A DNA stretch of 64,000 bases, taken from Maccoyibacter intestinihominis. GTDB taxonomy: Bacteria; Bacillota; Clostridia; Lachnospirales; Lachnospiraceae. The notes under the pieces were generated by a model. The model searched no databases. It had not been told where the DNA came from and saw nothing but the letters and a program-made list of their open reading frames with translations. Positions 6,807 through 16,893 of this stretch are shown piece after piece. Where the stretch lies: contig NZ_JBBMEX010000002.1 of NCBI RefSeq assembly GCF_040096355.1, positions 248,001-312,000 of the forward strand, in the 5' to 3' direction. Both the position numbers and the translations under genes were made by a program. Position 1 is the stretch's first letter; every line of letters begins with the position of its first letter.

Positions 6807-9800
6807 ATGAATACTGAGAGAGCATCATATTTTACAGAAAGAAGTTATACAACATCAGAAGCAGAAAATAAAAAAGATATATTTGAATATTGGAAAAAGA
6901 TTTTAGGAGAAGATACATTAAGAGTTGCTGAGAAATGTTATGGTATTGATTTAGTAAAAGTTTTAAATTCTGAAAATTATGTATGTGAAAACAATCACGT
7001 GATGTCAGAAATGGAAAAGGTAAAAATAGAATTATTTGAAAAACCAATCAATTATAACTATTCCGGATTCAAAGGAGAAAAATTGGCATTTGATAATTTT
7101 TTTATACCTTTAATCAATTACGGAATAGACATATTAAAAAATGGAACAAGTCTTTTTTGGACGGATTCTATTATAGATACATACGCAAATACCTTATTAG
7201 AGAGATTAGGGAAGATCAGTCTTGGAATATTAATGTTTGAAATGTATCTTTGTAAGAAGACGGGAAAACTGAATGGAAGAAATTCAGAGGAAGAATACGA
7301 TTATTATAATAATAATTTTTTAAGTAAGAAATCGTATAAACAGGAGCTTTTCAATATATATCCATGTTTACTACGTTCAGTTACAGAAACCGTAGAAAAC
7401 TTATCTTCTTATTATGTACTTTTATTAGAAAGACTTAATAAAGATAAAAATGAAATTGCGAATAAATTTTGTGGAGGTTTAGAATTTAAAAATGTAGTTG
7501 AAATAAGTTCTAATATCTCGGATTCTCATAAAAAAGGGAATGGGGTAAGTATTCTTAAGTTGGATAATGGCACTAAAATTGTGTATAAACCACGTTCGTT
7601 AAAAATTGAAAAAGTGTATTTCGATTTTCTGGGAAAGATAAATGCTGGTTGTAAATATGAGATGTATGAACCAAAAATATTAGATTGTCAGGAGTATGGT
7701 TGGGAGGAATTTGTATATTATAAAAGTTGTAAAACAGAGGATGAAATCAGACGGTATTTTTATAGATTTGGAATATTGATTTTCGGTAGTTATATTCTTA
7801 ATACAAATGATTTACATGAAGAAAATGTGATTGCCGCAGGAGAATATCCAATTATTATAGATGCAGAAACTATACTAGATAACCGTAGAAGAGGGAGAAC
7901 AAATTCTGCAAAGGAGGAAATAAATTATATCCTTCATGAGTCAGTATTATACTCAGGTTTATTGCCACACTATAGGTTTTCAAATTTGGGCCAAGGCGTA
8001 GATATGAGTGCAATTAAAGGTAGTGAGGGAAAGGAATATCCTATAGTTATTCCTAAAATAGCGGATTTATGTACTTCAAATATGAGATTTGTATATGAAC
8101 ATCCTACAACTGGAGTAAATCAAAATCTTGTTAAATTAGATGGAGAAAATGTATCAGCATTTCATTATCTAAAAGAAATAAATGCAGGATTTGAAGATGC
8201 GTATAAATATGTTTTGGAGAATAAAGAAAAGTTTCTTGAATATGCCGACATGTTTGGTAATTTAAATATTCGCCATTTAGTTCAGGATACCCAAAGATAT
8301 TCTATGTTATTACACACATCTTTTCATCCGGATTTTATGCAAGATGGAAGAGATAGACAAATGTTTTTGTGTAGTTTATTTAAACAGTATGAAGCTACAC
8401 AAGGAGATAAAGGTGTTGTGAAATGTGAGATAAAAGACATGTTAAACATGGACATTCCATATTTTTATCTCAATACATCAGGTAAATCTCTTTTCGGATC
8501 AGAAGGTGAGAAAATCGAAGACTATTTTGAATATACCAGTTTGGAACACTTAAAGAAAAAGATAGTATTGTTAGATGAAGATGATTTAAAAAGGCAATTA
8601 ATGTTCATGAATATTATTCTGACAGAGATAAACGAATTTCAGGTTGAGGATAAAAAGATAGAGCTTCAACAAATGAAAATGATTCCGCACAGAGAAAAAA
8701 ATAAGGCTCATCTGTTAAAAGCTGTTCAGAAATTGGCTGATTCTCTTATAAAAACTGCTGTTTTTAATAAAGATAGAACAGAAGTTAATTGGATTGGTGT
8801 TACTCTAATAGGAAATGAAGATGACTGCTCATGGGATATAAGACCACTTGGTACCTATTTATATGAAGGAATGTCTGGGCTAGCAATTTTCTTTAACGCA
8901 TTGTATGCTGTTGATCCCCAAAAGGAGTACCTTATTATACGCAATGCGATTGAAAAGGAATTATTTACATACACAGATGAGATGTGTGAACGAAATGAGG
9001 GAATAGAAAATGAAAGCAGTGGCGCCTTTGGTGGAGAAGCGTCTATAATGTACACTTATGAGGTACTGTATAAAATTACAAATAAAGAAAAATATTTGGA
9101 TTATGCAAAAAAGCACTATAAAATATTAAAGAAAGCGATTACCAGAGATAACAGTTTTGATCTTGTCTATGGTAATGCAGGCGCAGTTATTACATTGATC
9201 AATATGTATCAGCTAACTGGAAATAAAGAGTATATCGCTTCGGCAGAAATAGCAGGAGATATAATAGTAAATGCTCAGGAAAAGGAAGGCTCTATTAAAG
9301 GCGGATGGAATGGAGATGGAAGAACTTCGCCGTTAGCGGGATTTTCACATGGAGCATCTGGAATAGTTTTAGCACTGGCAAAACTATGGCAGGTGACTCA
9401 GAAAGAGGAGTATTTATTATCACTGCTCGATGGCATTAAATTTGAAAATTCTTTATTTGTGAAAGAAAAAGGAAATTGGAAAGACGAAAGGGTATATGCA
9501 GGAGAAAAAGCATCTGATGGAGGAAGTTTTACCGTTGCTTGGTGTCATGGCGCTGCAGGCATATTGCTTAGCCGATCTAAAGTAAATGTCATATTGAATG
9601 GGCGGTATTCGGATTTGATAGAAAATGATATAAAAGTAGCAGTGAATACAATATTAAAAGAGGGAATTTTAGGAAACAATTGTCTATGTCATGGTAATTT
9701 AGGTAATACAGAAATTTTATTTGAATATTTAAAAGACCATTCAGATAAAAAGATAGAAAAATATTATGTAGATATTCGTGATATTATTGCTGAGAATGTA

Positions 9801-9944
9801 TGTAATGGTGTATTTGATTGCGATAATGCGTATCTATATGGATATAAATTGCAAGGATTTATGACAGGACTATGTGGCATGGGATATTCTTTGCTGCGAG
9901 ATATAAAAAAAGATTTACCTTGTGTAATTGCTCTGGAAGTCTAA
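6807..9944 (+). CDS. lanM: Class II lanthipeptide synthetase LanM
   Basis: About 1045 residues, the normal LanM length. The N-terminal ~620 residues are the dehydratase domain (DUF4135, kinase-like fold), with conserved TKIVYKPRSL and NDLHEENVIA segments that phosphorylate and eliminate Ser/Thr. The C-terminal ~350 residues are the LanC-like cyclase. Zinc ligands are visible as WCHGAAG (Cys near 913) and LCHGNLGN (Cys 961, His 962), and FSHGASGI is also conserved. It converts LanA to its lanthionine form in the cytoplasm. The ATG at 6807 (GGGG about 11 nt before) is preferred; a GTG at 6795 is an alternative. It lies 100 bp after lanA, with no terminator visible between them. Confidence 0.93.
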   Translation: MNTERASYFTERSYTTSEAENKKDIFEYWKKILGEDTLRVAEKCYGIDLVKVLNSENYVCENNHVMSEMEKVKIELFEKPINYNYSGFKGEKLAFDNFFIPLINYGIDILKNGTSLFWTDSIIDTYANTLLERLGKISLGILMFEMYLCKKTGKLNGRNSEEEYDYYNNNFLSKKSYKQELFNIYPCLLRSVTETVENLSSYYVLLLERLNKDKNEIANKFCGGLEFKNVVEISSNISDSHKKGNGVSILKLDNGTKIVYKPRSLKIEKVYFDFLGKINAGCKYEMYEPKILDCQEYGWEEFVYYKSCKTEDEIRRYFYRFGILIFGSYILNTNDLHEENVIAAGEYPIIIDAETILDNRRRGRTNSAKEEINYILHESVLYSGLLPHYRFSNLGQGVDMSAIKGSEGKEYPIVIPKIADLCTSNMRFVYEHPTTGVNQNLVKLDGENVSAFHYLKEINAGFEDAYKYVLENKEKFLEYADMFGNLNIRHLVQDTQRYSMLLHTSFHPDFMQDGRDRQMFLCSLFKQYEATQGDKGVVKCEIKDMLNMDIPYFYLNTSGKSLFGSEGEKIEDYFEYTSLEHLKKKIVLLDEDDLKRQLMFMNIILTEINEFQVEDKKIELQQMKMIPHREKNKAHLLKAVQKLADSLIKTAVFNKDRTEVNWIGVTLIGNEDDCSWDIRPLGTYLYEGMSGLAIFFNALYAVDPQKEYLIIRNAIEKELFTYTDEMCERNEGIENESSGAFGGEASIMYTYEVLYKITNKEKYLDYAKKHYKILKKAITRDNSFDLVYGNAGAVITLINMYQLTGNKEYIASAEIAGDIIVNAQEKEGSIKGGWNGDGRTSPLAGFSHGASGIVLALAKLWQVTQKEEYLLSLLDGIKFENSLFVKEKGNWKDERVYAGEKASDGGSFTVAWCHGAAGILLSRSKVNVILNGRYSDLIENDIKVAVNTILKEGILGNNCLCHGNLGNTEILFEYLKDHSDKKIEKYYVDIRDIIAENVCNGVFDCDNAYLYGYKLQGFMTGLCGMGYSLLRDIKKDLPCVIALEV

Positions 9945-9950
9945 AATGAT

Positions 9951-9987
9951 AGTATTGGAAATAATAGAATTTATTATTTCCAATACT
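9951..9987 (+). other. Perfect hairpin between lanM and lanT
   Basis: 15-bp perfect stem (9951-9965 / 9973-9987) with a 7-nt loop in the 70-bp gap. There is no T run, so it is probably an mRNA processing or stability element rather than a full terminator. Confidence 0.6.
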
Positions 9988-10014
9988 AATTTATTATACT
10001 AGGGAGGTGTATTT

Positions 10015-12117
10015 ATGCACAAAAAAAGTGTGCCATTGATTCGCCAGATGGGGACAACAGACTGTGGTATAGCAGCATTGACAATGATCTTCCAATATTA
10101 TAAATATAAGATAGATATTAGTGAATTAAAAGCTACAACAAGTATTGGAAGAAATGGTATGTCTTTAGCAAAAATGAAAGAAATTACGGAAGAACATAAT
10201 TTTTCATTCAAGGCGTATGGAAACTACGAAACCGAAGAAAATTTGATAAAATGTTTACCGATTATCATGTGTTCAAAAGAAAATCATTATGTTGTAGTTG
10301 CGGAGAAAAAATATGGGAAATATATACTTTTAGATCCTTTAAAAGGAAAAGAAAAGGTTGATTATTCATATATTAAAAAGAATTTTTTAGATGTACTTGT
10401 ATGTGTTCGACCAACAGAAAAGAATTATAAACGTGAGAAACGTGAGTCTTTTCTTATACCTATAAATAAAAGCAAATTATTTCTGGCAAGTATTCTAACG
10501 TTGGTTACACAGGGAATTATATTGATTCCACCGCTCATTATAAAAAAAATAGTCAATGAAATAACGTATGATACATTAGGCTTCAATTTTGTAAAATATG
10601 CGTTACTGATATTATCAGTGGCATTAAGTTATTTACTTGCAAATTTAGCTAAAAAAAGGGTAATACTTATTTTACAGAATAATATATACAAAGATACTAT
10701 ATTTTTAATGCTGAATAAAATATTTGATATTGATTTAAGTTATTTTGAAAGCCATTCATCAGGAGATATTGAAAATCGCTTTAATAGTGTCAGTGATATA
10801 TACGAATTTATATCAACAGCTCTAATTTCAACAGTGATAGATGTGGTTACTGCTGTTTTTTGCGGAATAATGATGATAACACAGTCAATACCATTGTTTG
10901 CAGTTATAATAGTAATGACTGTTATACAGATAACAATAGTAATGATTTTAAATCAAAAAGCTAGAATAAAGGTTAAAAATTATATTGCAGATCAGAGTGC
11001 ATTACAGGCACGAATGGTAGAAACTTTGACTAATATCCAGCAAATAAGGTGCATGAGAATAGAGAATATGCTGAGTGATAGTCTGAAACAGGATTATAAG
11101 CATTTAATTAAGAGATTACGTGAGCGTGTACAAATAAGTGATATTATGGAGTCGGTGGTGGGGGCTTTTTCAATAGCTTCTTCATTGATACTTTACGTTA
11201 TAGGAGGATACTTGGTTTGTGATAATAGGTTGGAATTAGGAACGTTAATAGCCTTTGTCACACTTGCCGGATATTTTACAGGTCCATTTCAAACTCTATC
11301 TTTGGTGGTACCTCAAATTAATGTTTTAAAGGAAACAATGATTCGTTTAAAAGAGTTAATGAATTATAAATCTAACCGTAAAAATGGTACTCAGCATATT
11401 AATTCATTTGAGTCTATGGAAATGCAGCAAGTAACATTTTCTTACTATGGAAGCACGAAGCCAGATGTAGAGAATGTTAGTATGATGCTAAAAAAGGGGG
11501 AGAAGATAGCATTTGTAGGAAGTTCAGGAAGTGGAAAGACTACAATTACAAAATTATTATTGAACGTCTTTTCTCATTATCAAGGACAAATTTTAGTAAA
11601 CGGGGAAGATATAAAACAAATATGCAAAGAGGATATAGATCGGATATTTGCCATAGTTACTCAGGTTCCAATGGCAATGAATGGAACAATTAGAGAAAAC
11701 GTGGATATTACAAATACGTTGACAGATGAGGAAATATATCATTATTTAGATTTAGTAGAACTGAAAGATGATATAGAAAAATTCCCATTGGGACTTAATA
11801 CATTTGTGGGAGAAAATGGACAGAACATTTCAGGAGGACAAAAACAGCGTATTGCTATAGCAAGAGCATTGGCACTGAAACCGGAAGTTATTATTTTTGA
11901 TGAAGCCACAAGCAACTTAGATCCTCTTACAGAACGAAGAATATGTAATAATTTGAAACAACTACATATTACCCAGATTGTAGTTACACATAGACTGAAT
12001 GCCATACAAGATGCTGATACAATATACGTAGTTGAAAAAGGAAAAATAATTGAATCCGGAACACATGTGGAACTACTTCAGTTAAAGGGCGCATATTATG
12101 ATAGTGTAAATAATTAA
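10015..12117 (+). CDS. lanT: Lanthipeptide transporter with C39 peptidase, LanT
   Basis: 700 residues with three domains. An N-terminal C39 double-glycine peptidase (about 1-135) has catalytic Cys17 in TTDCGIAA, His in NHYVVV and Asp in LLDPLKG. A six-TM exporter domain follows (about 150-440). The nucleotide-binding domain has Walker A GSSGSGKTT near residue 502, the signature ISGGQKQR, Walker B VIIFDEATS and an H-loop VVTHRLN. It cleaves the LanA leader at the AGAG site and exports the mature lantibiotic. The start follows AGGGAGGTG. It is the last gene of the operon and its stop overlaps the terminator stem. Confidence 0.95.
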   Translation: MHKKSVPLIRQMGTTDCGIAALTMIFQYYKYKIDISELKATTSIGRNGMSLAKMKEITEEHNFSFKAYGNYETEENLIKCLPIIMCSKENHYVVVAEKKYGKYILLDPLKGKEKVDYSYIKKNFLDVLVCVRPTEKNYKREKRESFLIPINKSKLFLASILTLVTQGIILIPPLIIKKIVNEITYDTLGFNFVKYALLILSVALSYLLANLAKKRVILILQNNIYKDTIFLMLNKIFDIDLSYFESHSSGDIENRFNSVSDIYEFISTALISTVIDVVTAVFCGIMMITQSIPLFAVIIVMTVIQITIVMILNQKARIKVKNYIADQSALQARMVETLTNIQQIRCMRIENMLSDSLKQDYKHLIKRLRERVQISDIMESVVGAFSIASSLILYVIGGYLVCDNRLELGTLIAFVTLAGYFTGPFQTLSLVVPQINVLKETMIRLKELMNYKSNRKNGTQHINSFESMEMQQVTFSYYGSTKPDVENVSMMLKKGEKIAFVGSSGSGKTTITKLLLNVFSHYQGQILVNGEDIKQICKEDIDRIFAIVTQVPMAMNGTIRENVDITNTLTDEEIYHYLDLVELKDDIEKFPLGLNTFVGENGQNISGGQKQRIAIARALALKPEVIIFDEATSNLDPLTERRICNNLKQLHITQIVVTHRLNAIQDADTIYVVEKGKIIESGTHVELLQLKGAYYDSVNN

Positions 12118-12160
12118 GAACAGGTGAAAGTCAGATAATGGCTTTCACCTGTTCTTTTAA
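12116..12160. terminator. Bidirectional terminator between lanT and the kinase gene
   Basis: Perfect 15-bp stem (12116-12130 / 12142-12156) with an 11-nt loop and TTTT downstream. The stop codons of the two convergent genes lie at or inside it, so it serves both strands. Confidence 0.88.
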
Positions 12161-13551
12161 GAGATCTTTTCTTCATACGGATCAATATGTTCAATAGGTA
12201 TCTCTAATATGACCTTTAAGCCATGAGGAAGTATATTTTCATATTTGATATTTCCGTTATGGGCGGTTAATATTTGGTAAACCAATTTTAGACCAAATCC
12301 ATGAACAGACTCCCCATTTGAATTGTACATATTATTAGGAAAAATACCACTATTCATTTTTTCTATTTGTGTAGAAGTCATACCGCCACCATTATCAATG
12401 ACGGAAATAATACAGGTATCATTTTCTTTTAAAATTTCAACTGTTATTTCACAACCATGAGGATTATGATTAATACAATTTTGAATTAGATTGCTTAGCA
12501 TTCTTGAAAAAAGTTCCGTATCTCCTTTGATCAATACTGGAATCGTATCAGATGATGAATGAAAATCAAAAGAATATTTGTTGTCTATTGGTCCATTCAT
12601 AAAGCCAATGATTACTTGGCGGGCAATTTCCACAGGAGAAAAACTGGTTTTTATTAAAGGCTGCATAGAGTATTCTAGTCTTGAAGTTAAATTTAAATCT
12701 GCGATTAGGCTACGGAGTTTTTCGCTTTGTTTACGAATTATACTTGCTTGTAGTTGTACAGGTTGCGAAGCATCTTCATTTTTTTCGATTTCAGAAGCAT
12801 ATCCCAAAATAATAGAAAGAGGTGTCCGGACATCATGCGAAACACCATTAATCCATTCGGCACGCGCCTGTTCTTTTTGTAGAAGATGTTTTCCAGCCTT
12901 ATTTAGTTCAGCATTTATACTTGAAAGTTCACCTGTTTCTGAAAGGGTAATGGGTTTTCCCTGAGCAATAGAGTCAATACCGTCAATGATTGGCACTATA
13001 GATTTTTCTATTTTATGTGTATTACGCCAGAATAATATAAATATCAGTAATATATTAAAACAAATCATTAAAAAGATACCGACTATTAGGCTGTGAATAT
13101 AATTAATATCTATTGAAAAATTGTATTTTGTTATACTATTAGGTTCGCACCCGATAACCAATAAGCCGGCAGAATGTTCTTGGATAAAAACAGGATATTC
13201 TTGTAAGTACCACCGACTAAACTTGGCTATTTGTAAATTTGAATAGGTTCTTGGCAATTCTTCGGGTAAAAATTTTTCCCAAATGACATTTCCTTGTTCG
13301 TTTAAAATCATCGCCCAGGCACTTTTATTTTTTAGAATATTTTCTATATAATCAGTAGAAGAAATTGTTCCATCTACATTGAGCGTGATATTTTTGCTAA
13401 TGGTTTGGACGGGTATATCTGGATCAGTAGAATTATTCCATGCCATGAGTAAAGTCCCACATATTAAAATAATATTTAGTACAAAAAATAAAATCAATAT
13501 AATAAGGGTGGAAAGAAGATATTTTTTAAAAAAACGCTTGGCAAGCTTCAT
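12157..13551 (-). CDS. lanK: Sensor histidine kinase of the lantibiotic immunity module
   Basis: 464 residues. TM1 is at about 12-37, an extracytoplasmic domain at about 38-152, TM2 at about 153-175, and a short linker follows. The HisKA H-box has His239 in NGVSHDVRTPLS. The HATPase domain has N-box NLIQNCINHNP, G1 DNGGGM and G2 GFGLKL. The start codon overlaps the stop of the regulator gene by one base (TAATG), so the two are translationally coupled. It is convergent with lanT and faces the divergent lanFEG operon. Such kinases usually sense the lantibiotic or cell-wall damage. The gene name is by analogy. Confidence 0.88.
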   Translation of the reverse strand: MKLAKRFFKKYLLSTLIILILFFVLNIILICGTLLMAWNNSTDPDIPVQTISKNITLNVDGTISSTDYIENILKNKSAWAMILNEQGNVIWEKFLPEELPRTYSNLQIAKFSRWYLQEYPVFIQEHSAGLLVIGCEPNSITKYNFSIDINYIHSLIVGIFLMICFNILLIFILFWRNTHKIEKSIVPIIDGIDSIAQGKPITLSETGELSSINAELNKAGKHLLQKEQARAEWINGVSHDVRTPLSIILGYASEIEKNEDASQPVQLQASIIRKQSEKLRSLIADLNLTSRLEYSMQPLIKTSFSPVEIARQVIIGFMNGPIDNKYSFDFHSSSDTIPVLIKGDTELFSRMLSNLIQNCINHNPHGCEITVEILKENDTCIISVIDNGGGMTSTQIEKMNSGIFPNNMYNSNGESVHGFGLKLVYQILTAHNGNIKYENILPHGLKVILEIPIEHIDPYEEKIS

Positions 13552-14243
13552 TATTTTACTCCTTTCACTAGCAATTTATATCCTAGCCCCTTAACTGTTA
13601 GCAGTGAAACAGGAGAAGAAGGATTTTTTTCGATTTTTTCTCGAAGATGCCGAATGTGTGTCATGAGGGTAGTTTCATACCCTTGCCACATTTCACCACA
13701 AGCAGTTTGGCAAAGAGTTCCTATTGTTACAATGTGATTGGCATTATCTACAAGTTTTAATAATATATTGTATTCTTTAGCAGTCAAAGGAATAATTTTA
13801 TTTTCACGATGTATTTCTGCCTTATCAATATCTATAAAAGAATTTTCTAATTCTATAATTCGTTTCTCTGTAGGATAACTTCTTTTTAAAATAGCTTGAA
13901 CACGTAACAATAGTTCTTTAGGCAAAAATGGTTTGATTAAATAATCATCTGCTCCCAATTCAAAACCAGAAAAACGATCTTCGGCTGCATCTTTGGCGGT
14001 CAGCATAAGAACCGGAAGTTTACTGAGGGCTCTGATTTCTTGCAATACCTCAAATCCGTCCATACCAGGTAACATAACATCAAGAATAACCATGTCAGGT
14101 AGAGTTTCTCTTATTATTTGTAAAGCCATTTCTCCAGATGTTGCGGTCATTATTTTTGTATAGCCTGCTCTTTCAAATATTGTTTTAATAAGGGTGAGTA
14201 GTTCTTGTTCATCATCAACGATAAGTATAAATTTATCATACAT
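13551..14243 (-). CDS. lanR: OmpR-family response regulator of the immunity module
   Basis: 230 residues. The receiver has an acidic pocket (Asp10, Asp11), phosphoacceptor Asp55 in VILDVMLPG, Thr in MLTAKD and Lys in YLIKPF. The winged-helix output domain is C-terminal (about 135-230, ending LGYKLLVK). The gene is preceded on the minus strand by TAGGAGAT, and a TATAAT lies about 35 bp upstream. It is transcribed divergently from the lanF operon, whose promoter region carries four 11-bp tandem repeats, a typical operator for this family. It most likely activates the immunity operon. Confidence 0.9.
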   Translation of the reverse strand: MYDKFILIVDDEQELLTLIKTIFERAGYTKIMTATSGEMALQIIRETLPDMVILDVMLPGMDGFEVLQEIRALSKLPVLMLTAKDAAEDRFSGFELGADDYLIKPFLPKELLLRVQAILKRSYPTEKRIIELENSFIDIDKAEIHRENKIIPLTAKEYNILLKLVDNANHIVTIGTLCQTACGEMWQGYETTLMTHIRHLREKIEKNPSSPVSLLTVKGLGYKLLVKGVK

Positions 14244-14322
14244 ATATTTTTATCTCCTAAAATTTTATAGTTTAAATTATTATACATCTTGTGGAAAAAG
14301 AAGTATAGAGAAAGAGGAAAAT

Positions 14323-14377
14323 CTCAAGGTTACCTCAAGGTTACTTCAAGGAAATCTCAATGTAGTTGGTATATAAT
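14323..14377 (+). promoter_or_regulatory. Tandem 11-bp operator and promoter of the lanFEG operon
   Basis: Four consecutive 11-bp units start at 14323, 14334, 14345 and 14356. Units 1 and 2 are identical (CTCAAGGTTAC), and units 3 and 4 keep TTCAAGG and CTCAATG. A TATAAT -10 follows at 14372-14377. The repeats replace a -35 box, as expected for an OmpR-family activator site bound by head-to-tail dimers. Confidence 0.75.
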
Positions 14378-14406
14378 TACAGTATAAAAAAAGGAGGTAT
14401 AAAAAA

Positions 14407-15330
14407 ATGAGTGAATATATTATTCAAACCAATAATTTAACAAAACAGTATGGAGAGCAAAAGAGTGTTTCTGCAATGAACTTGCATGTGAAAAAAGGAA
14501 GAATTTATGGACTGTTGGGACGTAATGGAGCAGGAAAAACGACTACAATGAAAATGCTGTTAGGATTAACAAAACCGACATCGGGAAACATAAAAATATT
14601 TGGGAAAAGTATGGAAACCAATAGTAAAGATATTTTACCGCATATAGGTAGTTTAATAGAATCACCAGGATTTTATCCTAATTTGACTGGGACTGAAAAT
14701 CTTCGTATTTTTGCGGAGCTTAGAGGATTAAATAAAAGTAAGTGTGTAAGAGATGCTTTGGAAGTTGTCGGTTTGCCCTATCGTGATAAAAAGTTATTTG
14801 CGGAATATTCACTTGGGATGAAACAACGACTGGCCATTGCATTGGCAGTTATGCACAATCCCAATTTGCTGATATTAGATGAGCCTATTAATGGTTTGGA
14901 TCCTATAGGTATTGCAGAGGTACGTTCGTTTATTAGAGAGTTATGTGATGTTCAGGGAAAAACTATTTTGATTTCTAGTCACATATTATCAGAGATAGAA
15001 TTACTGGCAGATGATATAGGGATTATTGATAAGGGAATTTTACTTGAAGAAGAAAGTATGAAAGAATTGGCGAAAAAAAATAGTCGCTATGTCAATTTTA
15101 TGGTATCGGATAGCCAGCGCGCAGCGGAAATTTTAAGAAAAGAATTTGAATGTGATGATTTTCAAATATGTGATAAAAATAGACTTCAATTATATAATAC
15201 AACAATCCCTAGATCAGAAATTACTTATGTTTTTGTAAAGCAAGGATTGGAAATTACAGAAGTTCATTTATGCGAAGAAACATTGGAAGATTATTTTAAA
15301 AGGGTGACCGGAGGTGAAGGAATTGCTTAA
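14407..15330 (+). CDS. lanF: Lantibiotic immunity ABC transporter ATPase (LanF/BcrA type)
   Basis: 307 residues. It has an ABC-2 type ATPase domain with Walker A GRNGAGKTT (about 39-47), Q-loop region, signature YSLGMKQRL, Walker B LLILDEPINGLD and H-loop ISSHILS. It also has the ~75-residue C-terminal extension usual in BcrA/LanF proteins. It powers the two permeases encoded next, which expel the lantibiotic from the membrane or resist related peptides. The ribosome binding site is AAAGGAGGT. It overlaps the next gene by about 17 bp. Confidence 0.9.
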   Translation: MSEYIIQTNNLTKQYGEQKSVSAMNLHVKKGRIYGLLGRNGAGKTTTMKMLLGLTKPTSGNIKIFGKSMETNSKDILPHIGSLIESPGFYPNLTGTENLRIFAELRGLNKSKCVRDALEVVGLPYRDKKLFAEYSLGMKQRLAIALAVMHNPNLLILDEPINGLDPIGIAEVRSFIRELCDVQGKTILISSHILSEIELLADDIGIIDKGILLEEESMKELAKKNSRYVNFMVSDSQRAAEILRKEFECDDFQICDKNRLQLYNTTIPRSEITYVFVKQGLEITEVHLCEETLEDYFKRVTGGEGIA

Positions 15331-16108
15331 ATTAGTTAAGGTTGAATTTCAAAAACTGAAAAGAAAAAAGTTTATTCTTTTAGTAACTTTAGCTGCATTT
15401 ATGTTTCCGCTTCCATTGGCTTATTTAATGACAACACCAGCTATGATGGAGCAATATATTGATAAAGCGGACGCATTTGACGGACTATTTAATATGGTAT
15501 TGGGGTATGGAATCCAATTTTTATTACCCTGTATTATCGGAGTAGTAGCTGCTATGTTGTTTTTTATTGAACGTGATAATGATACATTTAAAAATATTAA
15601 AACAATCCCACTATCCAGTACGCAAGTAGTTACAGCAAAAATTATAGTGCTATTTATTATAGGCGTTGTATTTTGCATAGCATCAACGGTAGCAACAGTT
15701 CTGGTTGGTATGTTTACGTTAGATGTATACGGTTTAGGATACAAAATATTTCTGGCGGTTGAAACAGGAATATTTATTACCGCAGGAACATTACCATTGA
15801 TTGTTATAGTGGTATTTTTTAGTCGTACTTATGTTTTCTCTGTTTTATTATGTATTTTTTATAGCGTTTTAAATATGAGTGCAACAGCACTTTTCGATGC
15901 ATTACCAAAGACAATATTATGGTTACTTCCTACGCCGCTTACAACATTTTGGAGTGCTGGAGATATGAAAAGACATGGAATTAATATGAACCTTGTACAA
16001 ATGAATGGATTAATTCCTTCAACTTTTCAAGTAATATTAATTCTTGGGATTATGGCAGGAATTTCAATACTATTAATTGACTGTTTGTACAAGAAAAGGG
16101 GGGAATAA
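15314..16108 (+). CDS. lanE: Lantibiotic immunity ABC permease (LanE/MutE type)
   Basis: 264 residues with six hydrophobic segments and an N-terminal EFQKLKRKKF motif typical of ABC-2 lantibiotic-protection permeases. A GTG at 15314 opens the frame, but a TTG at 15323 is better spaced from the GGAGG at 15310-15314 and may be the real start. Either one overlaps lanF, so translation is coupled. It is one half of the membrane channel with LanG. Confidence 0.82.
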   Translation: MKELLKLVKVEFQKLKRKKFILLVTLAAFMFPLPLAYLMTTPAMMEQYIDKADAFDGLFNMVLGYGIQFLLPCIIGVVAAMLFFIERDNDTFKNIKTIPLSSTQVVTAKIIVLFIIGVVFCIASTVATVLVGMFTLDVYGLGYKIFLAVETGIFITAGTLPLIVIVVFFSRTYVFSVLLCIFYSVLNMSATALFDALPKTILWLLPTPLTTFWSAGDMKRHGINMNLVQMNGLIPSTFQVILILGIMAGISILLIDCLYKKRGE

Positions 16109-16110
16109 AA

Positions 16111-16893
16111 TTGAGGACTATTGTAAAAACAGAATTATTGAAATTAAAACGTTATCATATTATATGGGCGGGGATAGCTCTTATGCTACTCTCTGTTCTA
16201 TTGACACTTTTTACTTCTATGGCTAATGATGGATCTGTATGGGATTTTCGATACTTAATAGAGCAGGTAATCAAAAATAATATGTCAATGATTTTCCCAA
16301 TGTGCATAGCTTTGATTGCTGGATATATTATATCGCGGGAAGAAAAAGACGATGTTTTGAAGAATATTATTACCATTCCAATTTCATTTAAAAAGTTGTT
16401 GGTAGGAAAACTTATTGTATGTGCAATGTTATCAATATTATTTGGGCTTATTTGTACGATATTTACGTTAATTGCAGAGTGTATAGTTGGTTTTCCTGGA
16501 TTTACAGTAAATTTGGTAATCCAAGGGCTAGTACAAATAACATTGGAAAATTTACTTTTGTATCTAGCGGTATTACCAATTATTGTTATAACAAGCAGAC
16601 TATCAGGCGGCTTTATGATAGGTGTCATTGTTGCTTTTGTGTATGGATATGGAGGTATGTTTGCAGCAGGAAATATGACATTGGCTAATATATATCCTAT
16701 TACTGCAAGTCTGGGATTAATTGGGTATAGAAGTTATGATACATCCGTACAATGGAGTTTTCCATTGTGTTTATGTAGCTTGATAATTATTGTCGCTATT
16801 TCTGTAATTTTAGTCGCAACAATGAAAGAAAAGGAGAACAAAAAAACTCGTACAAAAACAAAAAAAGTCAAACCAAAGAAAGGGTGGTTATAA
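16111..16893 (+). CDS. lanG: Lantibiotic immunity ABC permease (LanG/MutG type)
   Basis: 260 residues and six TM segments. The N-terminus has TELLKLKRYH, parallel to the EFQKLKRKK motif of the preceding permease, and there is a basic Lys-rich tail. The start is TTG after GGGGGG, 2 bp behind lanE. LanE and LanG together form the membrane part of the LanFEG immunity transporter, which protects the producer by removing the lantibiotic from the membrane. Confidence 0.82.
   Translation: MRTIVKTELLKLKRYHIIWAGIALMLLSVLLTLFTSMANDGSVWDFRYLIEQVIKNNMSMIFPMCIALIAGYIISREEKDDVLKNIITIPISFKKLLVGKLIVCAMLSILFGLICTIFTLIAECIVGFPGFTVNLVIQGLVQITLENLLLYLAVLPIIVITSRLSGGFMIGVIVAFVYGYGGMFAAGNMTLANIYPITASLGLIGYRSYDTSVQWSFPLCLCSLIIIVAISVILVATMKEKENKKTRTKTKKVKPKKGWL

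Noticed and set aside
12578..12964. Plus-strand frame inside the kinase gene
   Set aside because: Shadow of the minus-strand histidine kinase; no ribosome binding site.
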